From the NCBI GenBank assembly GCA_016927175.1, contig JAFGNC010000195.1, positions 1-5,087 of the forward strand: a stretch of DNA of 5,087 bases, read 5' to 3'. Below are positions 1 through 5,087 of this stretch, piece by piece (the first letter of the stretch is position 1; each line of letters opens with the position of its first letter). The position numbers were made by a program, and so were the translations under genes. The stretch is from Gammaproteobacteria bacterium (lineage in GTDB: Bacteria; Pseudomonadota; Gammaproteobacteria; Steroidobacterales; Rariloculaceae). The notes below the pieces were generated by a model, which worked only from the letters and a program-made list of their open reading frames with translations, searched no databases and was not told where the DNA came from.

Positions 1-75
1 GCCAAGAAGAAGGCTGCCAAGAAGAAGGCCGCCTCGAAGAAAGCCCTTCCGAAGAAGGCCGCCAAGAAGAAGCCT
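1..75 (+). repeat. Five tandem 15-bp units encoding AKKKA-type pentapeptides
   Basis: Units start at 1, 16, 31, 46 and 61. The first two are identical except for the last base (GCCAAGAAGAAGGC plus T or C). The third to fifth diverge at the first two codons or the last codon but keep the GAAGAA core. They encode AKKKA, AKKKA, ASKKA, LPKKA and AKKKP. After position 75 the period breaks down. The array may extend upstream of the window. Slippage at such units is the usual cause of length variation in basic tails. Confidence 0.75.
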
Positions 76-399
76 GCGAAAAAGACGACGGCCAGGAAGG
101 CGGCTGCCAAGAAGGCTACGAAAAAGAAGGCCGCCAAGAAAGTCGCAAGGAAGAAGGCTGTAAAGAAGAAGGCGACGGGTAAGAAGGCCGCGAAATCGAA
201 GCCCGTCAAAGCCAGGGCGACGAAGACGAAATCGAAGAAGACGAAGTCGAGCAAGACCGGAGCCAGCAAGAGCAGAACGAAGAAGAAGTCCGCAAAAGCC
301 GCGAGCAGAAAAGCCGCCACGAAACCGTCGACCGGATCGTCTTCGAAGCCCCGCAAGAAGAAGGCCGCCAGGACGAGGAGATCGGGCAAGGGGCGCTGA
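1..399 (+). CDS. Lysine/alanine-rich C-terminal tail, histone H1-like or AlgP-like (5' partial)
   Basis: The window opens inside this gene. Frame 1 stays open for 132 codons to a TGA at 397-399, and no start is visible, so the N-terminus and any folded domain lie upstream. By my count the visible part has 51 Lys, 31 Ala and 10 Arg, and no Asp or Glu. The first 25 residues repeat a pentapeptide of the AKKKA type; the rest is less regular and rich in Ser/Thr (TKSSKT, SGKGR end). Such tails are known from bacterial histone H1-like proteins, AlgP-type regulators, and basic extensions of some topoisomerases and helicases. They bind nucleic acid without sequence specificity and are expected to be disordered. 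Which protein carries this tail cannot be told from the window. The next gene runs toward it, with only 7 bp between the two stops. Confidence 0.8.
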   Translation, partial: AKKKAAKKKAASKKALPKKAAKKKPAKKTTARKAAAKKATKKKAAKKVARKKAVKKKATGKKAAKSKPVKARATKTKSKKTKSSKTGASKSRTKKKSAKAASRKAATKPSTGSSSKPRKKKAARTRRSGKGR

Positions 400-406
400 T
401 TCGCGT

Positions 407-1390
407 CTACTCCCAGCCGGTGGGCGAGCCGTAGGGAACGAAAATGCCGATCGCCTCGACCTCGTGGATTTCGCCGCCGGCGATCCTGAAGACGTGCGCG
501 GCCGGCAGATCGTAAGGATCCCGCTGCTCTTCCCACATCACTACCGACCCGTCGGCCGCGATCATCGGCTGCGGTCCGCGGCTCATCGACTGGCGGAAAT
601 GGGAGAGCCCCATCGCGAGCCCCTGCACGGGATCGACCGCGAAGATGCGACGGTTGTCGATACTGTCGATGTACGCGAAGCGGCGCGAGCTCATCTGCCC
701 GGCGCAATCGCGTGCGACCGGGGGAGGCGGGCGGCCGTCGACGTCGACACTGTCGAACGGCGCGGGAGGGAGACCCGGGCCGGCGGTAATCATGCCGTTC
801 TCCAGCCGCTCGCAATCCTCCGCGAGAGGCGCGAGGTCGCCGTCGCTCGACTCGAGCGCATCGTAGTAAGAGGCGGCGATCGCCGCGAGCTCCTCGCGCG
901 GCAGACGCTCGCGTTCCGGAATGACGGCGGACAAAGCGGGCCGCGGCGCCTGCAGGTGCGCCGGGTCCGCCTCGGCCGGTACGTCCGCGACGAGGTGCTC
1001 CGCCTCCGTGATTTCGGCGTTTTCCGTCTGCAGGCGAATGGCAAGCAATGCCGGAGCGACTCCTTCCGGGGTTTCACGATCCATGACCGCGATGATTCCT
1101 ACCGTGCCTACGGCCGGGTCGGGCACGTAGATCCGGTACTCCGGCAGGCTCCCGGCCGCGGACGCCCAGATGCCTTCACCGGGCGCCAGAGGCTCGAGGT
1201 TCTCTACGAAAGCGGCCTCCTCGGACAACGGCGCTTCGCGCGGGTCGCGAGCGGCGATGGCCGCGAGGTAGCGATCCGCAATGTCGGCGAGACAGGACCG
1301 ATCGCACGCGATCCCGGTGCTCGAGGCGCTGCAGCCGGCAGCAAGGACTGCGGCCAGCATGCTGATCCCCGTGGCGGTGACTCGGCTCAT
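407..1390 (-). CDS. Lipoprotein with two NTF2-like (SnoaL/DUF8021-type) domains
   Basis: This is a predicted membrane-anchored lipoprotein of 327 aa. The ATG at 1390 was chosen because it is followed directly by a lipoprotein signal: hydrophobic residues 9-18, then lipobox LAAG-Cys20. A GGGAG Shine-Dalgarno (plus-strand CTCCC, 1395-1399) lies 4 nt upstream. The open frame extends to 1525, but that stretch is basic and would bury the signal. The mature protein has two similar halves: about 27-137 (CDRSC at 29-33, ENL...L..GEGIW at 63-75) and about 165-323 (DCERLENG at 192-199, then a Phe-Ala-Tyr-Ile segment). This pattern recalls two-domain NTF2/SnoaL-like proteins of the DUF8021 type, known to me only as uncharacterised. 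Cys29/Cys33 and Cys193/Cys229 could form disulfides after export. No catalytic motif is evident, so the ligand or function is unknown. It is transcribed divergently from the glycoside hydrolase across 182 bp. Confidence 0.8.
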   Translation of the reverse strand: MSRVTATGISMLAAVLAAGCSASSTGIACDRSCLADIADRYLAAIAARDPREAPLSEEAAFVENLEPLAPGEGIWASAAGSLPEYRIYVPDPAVGTVGIIAVMDRETPEGVAPALLAIRLQTENAEITEAEHLVADVPAEADPAHLQAPRPALSAVIPERERLPREELAAIAASYYDALESSDGDLAPLAEDCERLENGMITAGPGLPPAPFDSVDVDGRPPPPVARDCAGQMSSRRFAYIDSIDNRRIFAVDPVQGLAMGLSHFRQSMSRGPQPMIAADGSVVMWEEQRDPYDLPAAHVFRIAGGEIHEVEAIGIFVPYGSPTGWE

Positions 1391-1572
1391 CGGGCTCCCG
1401 TGAAGGCATTTCGACCGTGCCAGCATATCGGTTCGCCGCGTCGATGCCGAGTGGCGCGGCTCCGCCCACGGCTGACGCGGCATCGGGAGGCGGCGCCCGC
1501 GCGCGTCTGCGTCCCGCGCGGACACGGGTATTGCAGGCTATCATCCGAAGCCCTGGAAACTTGCGAGGCTTC

Positions 1573-3135
1573 ATGAAGACACCGCCACGCTCGCGTTGCG
1601 CCGCGCGCGCCGCATGCATGACCGCCGCGCTCGCCCTTGCCTTCCTGTCGAGCGCACCGCGCGCGGCCGAGATCACGCCGCTCGAAGTCGGCCTGACGGC
1701 GAGCGGTGGCGTAATCGAAGGCTGGCGCGTCGATGCCGGCGACGACGCTGCGCCCACTGTCGCGCTGGTCGGCGGCCTCGGCGGCACCGACGGATCGACC
1801 GATGCGATCCGGACGGAGGTCGAAGCTTACGCAGCCCGTCCCGACGGCGGCCGCGCGTTCGACGTCGTCGCGATTCCGGACGCGAACCCCGAAGGCCGCG
1901 ACCTCGTCTTTCCTCCGACGGGCGCGGCGTACCGCGAGCATCCGGAGGCTCATGCCCTCTGGCGATGGCTCGGCCTCCATGCTCCGGACCTGGTGCTCGT
2001 CGTCGGCGACGACGGCGCCGGGCTCGCCGATGCGCTCGGGCGCTTCGACGTCGCCGGAGTGGCGCCGATTCCGGCGCGGGACGCCGCGGCCGGGGCCGGA
2101 TGGCTCGCGACGCTGCCCGGCAACCTGCCCCCGTCGCCGGCCCGGCTCGAGCTCGAGGCGCGCCGCGCGCGCACTCCCGAAGCGCTCGCGAATCTGCTCG
2201 CGCCGATCTACGGGCAGGGCTTCGATCCCCCGATCTACATCGACGGCATGGCGCTCGTTGCGCATCTCGAGCTCGGCAATCTCGATCATGTCGAGGCGCT
2301 CGCCGCGCCGTACGTCGACGGCACGCGTGACAGCCTCGCGAGCCGCTTCGGCGCCTCGTCGCTCGTCCTGGCCGGCCATCTCGCGTTCGCGGCGCTCGCC
2401 GCGGAAACCGGCGATTCCCGCTACCTCGAGCGCGCCCGCGCCGCGGCCGATCTCGCGTTCACGGACGACGGCCGGATGCGCGAGGCGATGCCCGGTCACG
2501 GCGAAATGAGCGACGCGATCTTCATGGGCGCGAGCATCCTCGCGGCGGTCGGCGGCCTGACGGGCGAGCGCCGCTACTTCGACATGGCCGCGCGGCAGAT
2601 CGACTACATGAACGCGATCGTGCGCCGCGACGACGGCCTGTATCGGCACTCGCCGCTGACCGATGCCGCCTGGGCGCGCGGCAACGGCTTCGCGGCGATC
2701 GGCTATGCGCTGACGCTGACCGAGCTGCCGGCGGACCATCCGGCACGCGCGCGGCTGCTCGCCGAGTACCGCGCGCTGATGACGACGCTTGCGCGCTGGC
2801 AGAACGCCGACGGCACCTGGCGGCAGGTCGTAGACGAGCCGGGCGCCTGGCACGAGACGTCGTCGACGGCGATCATCGGCTTCTCGATGCAGCGCGGGCT
2901 CAACCGCGGCTGGCTCGACGCCGCCGAGTTCGAGGGGCCGGCTGCGCGCGCCTTCCGGGCGGTCTCGGCGCGGACGGACGCCGACGGCGGCTTCGTGGAC
3001 GTCAGCGAGTCGACGAACAAGCAGCCCTCGCTCGAGGCTTACCTGCTGCGCGAGGCGCTGCTCGGCCGCGATCCGAGAACGGGCAGCTTCGCGATGCTGT
3101 TCGCCGTCGAGCGCGCGGGTGCCGCGACCGACTGA
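1573..3135 (+). CDS. Exported GH88/GH105-type unsaturated uronyl hydrolase with N-terminal M14-like domain
   Basis: The 520-aa protein probably acts in the periplasm. Family members remove the 4,5-unsaturated uronic acid left by polysaccharide lyases at the non-reducing end of oligosaccharides. The ATG at 1573 has GAGG 4 nt upstream (1565-1568) and begins a Sec signal: basic residues 6-12, hydrophobic 16-25, cleavage near 28-32. Residues about 205-510 have the helical-repeat pattern of an (alpha/alpha)6 barrel with family motifs: SDAIFMG at 313-319 (Asp314 is the likely catalytic acid, by analogy with Asp143 of YteR), LYRHS at 356-360, WARGNGF at 367-373, and NADGTW followed by WHETSSTA at 411-433. 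Residues about 60-165 are extra relative to ordinary 350-380-aa GH105 enzymes and read like an M14 carboxypeptidase fold (VALVGGLGG, NPEG, FPP, then PDLVLVVG) lacking the HxxE zinc ligands. The exact substrate is not determinable. The gene converges on the esterase, with 36 bp between stops. Confidence 0.85.
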   Translation: MKTPPRSRCAARAACMTAALALAFLSSAPRAAEITPLEVGLTASGGVIEGWRVDAGDDAAPTVALVGGLGGTDGSTDAIRTEVEAYAARPDGGRAFDVVAIPDANPEGRDLVFPPTGAAYREHPEAHALWRWLGLHAPDLVLVVGDDGAGLADALGRFDVAGVAPIPARDAAAGAGWLATLPGNLPPSPARLELEARRARTPEALANLLAPIYGQGFDPPIYIDGMALVAHLELGNLDHVEALAAPYVDGTRDSLASRFGASSLVLAGHLAFAALAAETGDSRYLERARAAADLAFTDDGRMREAMPGHGEMSDAIFMGASILAAVGGLTGERRYFDMAARQIDYMNAIVRRDDGLYRHSPLTDAAWARGNGFAAIGYALTLTELPADHPARARLLAEYRALMTTLARWQNADGTWRQVVDEPGAWHETSSTAIIGFSMQRGLNRGWLDAAEFEGPAARAFRAVSARTDADGGFVDVSESTNKQPSLEAYLLREALLGRDPRTGSFAMLFAVERAGAATD

Positions 3136-3171
3136 CTGGCCAGCGGCCGCCGGCTCGAAGCGATCTCACCC

Positions 3172-4113
3172 TTACCGTCGGACCCCGTTTCCCGTGCCGC
3201 GGCCGGCGCCGAAGCGCGCATAGGGCGTCGGGTCGACGAACAGACGATCGAGGAACAGATCGATCGACCTTGCCATGACGTCGATCGCGTCCGGCGCGTC
3301 GTTGTCGAAGGCGTGGTCGGCGCCCTGGATCAGCGTCAGCGCGGCGGGCACGCCGAGGTCGTGAAGCCGGTTGAAGAATTCGATGCTCGACGACACCGGG
3401 ATCGTGTTGTCCGCCGTGCCGTGGATGAAAATCGTCGGCGCGAAATTCTCCGAGATGTAGCTCGTCGGCGATGCCGCGGCAATGTTCTCCGGTGTGGCCT
3501 GGCCTTCGGGAAACAGCCCCGTTGCAGTGCGCGCGTTCGCGAGCGGGTAGACGCCGATGCAGGCCTGCACGTCGGAGCTGACGCCTGCGTTGCCGCCGTC
3601 ACCCTCGAGCTCCTGCATTCCGTTGGTGCCGGCCGCCATCAGCGCGAGCATGCCGCCGGCAGAGTAGCCGGCCACGGCGATCTTGTCGGCATCGATGCCG
3701 AGACCATCGGCGTTCGCGCGAGTCCAGCGGATCGCCGCCTTCGTGTCGTGAATCTGCGCCGGCCACGAGCCTTCGCTCTGCAGACGATAGTTCGCCGAGA
3801 TGCTCGTGTAACCGAGGCGCCCGAGGGCGCGGGCGTCGCTGACGATGTAACGGGCGTTCTTGTTGCCGACGAAGAAGCCGCCGCCGAAAAGATGAACGAC
3901 GGCCATGCGCTTGGGCGTGACGCCCTCGGGTGGATGGTAGACGTCCAGCAGAAGATCGATCTCTCCGCCCTTGCCGAATACGACGTCGCTTTCGACACGG
4001 AGCTCGCCCGCGTCGCGCTGCGTCTGCGCTCCGGCCGTTACCGCCGTCAGTGCCGGTGCTGCTGCCAGCACGCCGGTGGACTGCACGAACCTTCGCCTGC
4101 TCATACGATTCAT
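3172..4113 (-). CDS. Tat-exported alpha/beta-hydrolase esterase (BD-FAE/acetyl-esterase-like)
   Basis: This 313-aa serine esterase or lipase is predicted to act outside the cytoplasm. The ATG at 4113 has GGGAG 9 nt upstream (plus-strand CTCCC, 4123-4127). The N-terminus carries a twin-arginine motif, SRRRFVQ at 5-11, then a hydrophobic stretch and a likely AGA cleavage site at residue 29. The fold markers are complete: oxyanion-hole motif HLFGGGFF at 74-81, nucleophile elbow GYSAG with Ser151, acid Asp235 in HGTAD, and base His267 in GADHAF. YHPP at 59-62 and SANYRL at 106-111 are typical of the carboxylesterase/acetyl-xylan-esterase-like (BD-FAE, Abhydrolase_3) group. The likely reaction is hydrolysis of small acyl esters, possibly acetyl groups on sugars; the substrate is not fixed by the sequence. 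The frame is open upstream to 4311, but that extension has no Shine-Dalgarno support and would mask the Tat signal. It is divergent from the ModA-like gene. Confidence 0.88.
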   Translation of the reverse strand: MNRMSRRRFVQSTGVLAAAPALTAVTAGAQTQRDAGELRVESDVVFGKGGEIDLLLDVYHPPEGVTPKRMAVVHLFGGGFFVGNKNARYIVSDARALGRLGYTSISANYRLQSEGSWPAQIHDTKAAIRWTRANADGLGIDADKIAVAGYSAGGMLALMAAGTNGMQELEGDGGNAGVSSDVQACIGVYPLANARTATGLFPEGQATPENIAAASPTSYISENFAPTIFIHGTADNTIPVSSSIEFFNRLHDLGVPAALTLIQGADHAFDNDAPDAIDVMARSIDLFLDRLFVDPTPYARFGAGRGTGNGVRR

Positions 4114-4273
4114 AACGTCTCTCTCCCAGCCGATGCCACTTGCGCCGCCAATGGTACGCCAACTTCCCGGCTCGACGAGTCGGCGCGTCGGGCGCGCGGC
4201 GCGCGAGGACCGCAGAGCGCGCCTCCGGGCGTGCTGGCCGCCGCGCGCTCGGGCGCCCCGCGCCGCGCCGCAG

Positions 4274-4288
4274 CGTGTACAGTACACG
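4274..4288. promoter_or_regulatory. 15-bp perfect palindrome, putative operator
   Basis: The bases read CGTGTAC-A-GTACACG, two perfect 7-bp arms around a single central A. The centre lies 32 bp upstream of the GTG start of the ModA-like gene, in the 199-bp divergent region shared with the esterase. That position suits a dimeric repressor site overlapping the promoter; TACAGT at 4278-4283 could even serve as a weak -10 element. The regulator is not identified and no regulator gene is in the window. It also could be a chance palindrome, although it is one of the few AT-containing stretches in a very GC-rich spacer. Confidence 0.45.
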
Positions 4289-4302
4289 ACGGCAACTCTG
4301 TC

Positions 4303-4307
4303 GGAGG
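4303..4307 (+). promoter_or_regulatory. Shine-Dalgarno GGAGG that fixes the GTG start
   Basis: A full GGAGG lies 5 nt upstream of GTG at 4313. No ATG in the same frame sits closer to the conserved N-terminal beta strand (KVISSMA), apart from the internal Met12, which would remove that strand. This site is the main reason for calling a GTG start and a protein without a signal peptide. Confidence 0.7.
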
Positions 4308-4312
4308 GCATC

Positions 4313-5005
4313 GTGGACGAGGGACCGCTGAAGGTGATTTCTTCGATGGCGACGCGCGGCGTGCTGGCCGAGCTCGCGTCCGAGTACCAGCGTGCGGCGC
4401 GTCAGACGGTCGATACGGAAGCGGCGGGCGGCGTCGACGTCGCCGAGCGTGTACGCGCCGGCGAAGAGTTCGATGTCGTCGTCCTCGCGAGCAAGGTCAT
4501 CGACGAGCTGATCGCGGAAGGCCGCCTGACCGGGCCTCGAGTGGACGTCGTCAGCTCGCCGACCGCCGTTGCCGTGCGCGCGGGCGCCCCGCGTCCGGAC
4601 ATCGATTCGGAGGCGGCAGTCAGGCAGGCCGTTTCGACGGCGACGTCGTTGAGCTACTCGACGGGGCCGAGCGGCAGGTACCTCGAGAGCCTTTTCGATC
4701 GGTGGGGCATTCTCGGCGACATCCGTCCACGCATCGTCGTGCCGCCGCCGGGTGTGCCGGTCGCGACGCTGGTCGCCGACGGGGCCGCCGAGATCGGCTT
4801 CCAGCAGCTGAGCGAGCTGATCGGCCACCCGGGGATCGAGGTCCTCGGGCCGTTGCCGCCGAAGATACAGCGCGTCACCGTCTTCTCCGGCGCCGTTGGC
4901 GCGCGATGCCCGAGAGCGGATGCGGCCCGCGCGCTGCTCGCCTTCCTCGCAGCGCCCGCAACGGCCGACACCAAACGGCGCTACGGTATGGGTTCCCCCG
5001 GCTAG
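4313..5005 (+). CDS. ModA-like (SBP_bac_11) substrate-binding protein without signal peptide
   Basis: This 230-aa type-2 periplasmic-binding-protein fold resembles molybdate-binding ModA and its paralogues. Visible landmarks: strand KVISSMATRGVL at 7-18 with the ligand-site Ser10/Ser11, DVVVLAS at 54-60, AVAVRAGAPRPDI at 85-97, YSTGPSG at 115-121, GFQQLSEL at 162-169 and FSGAV at 191-195. The length matches a mature ModA-type protein. The start is GTG after GGAGG, and the first residues (VDEGPLKV) are not a signal peptide, so the product should be cytoplasmic. The upstream frame has no plausible signal and runs into the esterase gene on the other strand. No ABC permease or ATPase is in the window, so transport of molybdate is not supported. 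A soluble ligand sensor or an orphan paralogue is equally possible. The TAG stop coincides with the border of a probable insertion element, and the C-terminus appears complete. Confidence 0.85.
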   Translation: MDEGPLKVISSMATRGVLAELASEYQRAARQTVDTEAAGGVDVAERVRAGEEFDVVVLASKVIDELIAEGRLTGPRVDVVSSPTAVAVRAGAPRPDIDSEAAVRQAVSTATSLSYSTGPSGRYLESLFDRWGILGDIRPRIVVPPPGVPVATLVADGAAEIGFQQLSELIGHPGIEVLGPLPPKIQRVTVFSGAVGARCPRADAARALLAFLAAPATADTKRRYGMGSPG

Positions 5006-5087
5006 GGAAGCTCTGCACAGCCCCCGTGGTGGATGCGATGCAAGGCGAAAATCTGGTCGAAAGCGCAGCGTACACGGGAGTACGTGA
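5006..5087. mobile_element. Terminus of a probable IS5-like insertion sequence or derived MITE (partial)
   Basis: The sequence starting GGAAGCTCTGCACAG at 5006 looks like an IS terminal inverted repeat: IS5 itself begins GGAAG, and many IS5-family ends carry a GGAA-CTCTGCACA-type tip. It is preceded by CTAG (5002-5005), which fits the 4-bp YTAR target of the IS5 group. Base use changes here from the GC-saturated coding pattern to a mixed one (CGAAAATCTGGTCGAAAG). An ATG at 5038 opens a frame to the window end (MQGENLVESAAYTGVR), which may or may not be coding. The opposite end and the transposase, if any, lie beyond 5087, so the family call rests on the tip and target alone. Confidence 0.5.
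5069..5084. repeat. Short inverted repeat at the window edge
   Basis: CGTAC (5069-5073) and GTACG (5080-5084) are perfect 5-bp arms around 6 bp. Being inside the probable mobile element, they may be the tip of a longer hairpin whose other arm lies past 5087. On their own they are short enough to be chance. Confidence 0.3.

Noticed and set aside
1539..1544. TATCAT as a -10 box for the glycoside hydrolase gene
   Set aside because: It matches TATAAT at 5 of 6 bases and lies 28 nt before the ATG, but no -35-like hexamer is found 16-18 bp upstream in the GC-rich sequence, so support is too weak to list.
464..1576. A 370-codon open frame on the plus strand opposite the lipoprotein gene
   Set aside because: Low-complexity Arg/Gly-rich translation without a ribosome site or motif; the minus strand carries a clear lipobox and NTF2-like pattern.
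1387..2853. A 488-codon open frame on the minus strand opposite the glycoside hydrolase gene
   Set aside because: Its translation is Arg/Ala/Glu-rich with no recognisable motif, and it mirrors the strong GC third-position bias of the real plus-strand gene, which has a signal peptide and GH105 motifs.
3139..3154. Possible terminator hairpin between the convergent glycoside hydrolase and esterase genes (GCCAGC-GGCC-GCCGGC)
   Set aside because: The 6-bp stem has one mismatch and no T-run follows on either strand; the sequence is made of short self-complementary GC words that are common here.
4140..4270. Very GC-rich stretch upstream of the palindrome, considered as a decayed coding remnant or structured RNA
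   Set aside because: All frames give only Arg/Ala/Pro-rich translations, and no stable, specific fold stands out beyond generic GC self-complementarity.
3599..4828. A 409-codon minus-strand open frame spanning parts of the esterase gene and the ModA-like gene
   Set aside because: It crosses two well-supported genes and the intergenic region in the wrong frame; its composition is that of a GC-bias shadow.

Overview
The window is GC-rich, with codon third positions dominated by G and C. It carries Sec-, lipoprotein- and Tat-type export signals, which points to a high-GC Gram-negative bacterium. A proteobacterium is most likely, but the sequence does not fix the lineage. No rRNA, tRNA or CRISPR array was seen.

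Layout: (1) 1-399 (+) is the C-terminal tail of a protein that starts before the window. It is almost pure Lys/Ala/Arg/Ser/Thr with no acidic residue and resembles histone-H1-like or AlgP-like DNA-binding tails. (2) 407-1390 (-) is a 327-aa lipoprotein built from two NTF2-like (SnoaL/DUF8021-type) halves; it converges on the lysine-rich gene with 7 bp between stops. (3) 1573-3135 (+) is a 520-aa exported glycoside hydrolase of the GH88/GH105 (unsaturated glucuronyl/rhamnogalacturonyl hydrolase) type. It carries an extra N-terminal domain that looks like an M14 zinc-carboxypeptidase fold without its metal ligands. (4) 3172-4113 (-) is a 313-aa Tat-exported alpha/beta-hydrolase esterase with a complete Ser-Asp-His triad, convergent with the glycoside hydrolase. 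(5) 4313-5005 (+) is a 230-aa ModA-like substrate-binding protein without a signal peptide. It starts at GTG behind a strong Shine-Dalgarno and a 15-bp palindrome. (6) From about 5006 to the window end is what looks like the terminus of an insertion element, probably IS5-like. It abuts the TAG stop of gene 5, inside a CTAG that matches the IS5-group target YTAR.

No two adjacent genes lie on the same strand, so there is no visible operon; each gene must have its own promoter. The exported esterase and exported glycoside hydrolase could both act on pectin- or hemicellulose-derived oligosaccharides (deacylation plus removal of the unsaturated uronyl residue). That link is inferred from family and proximity only. 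The most unusual items are the M14-like/GH105 fusion, the palindromic putative operator in front of the ModA-like gene, and the mobile-element junction at that gene's stop codon.
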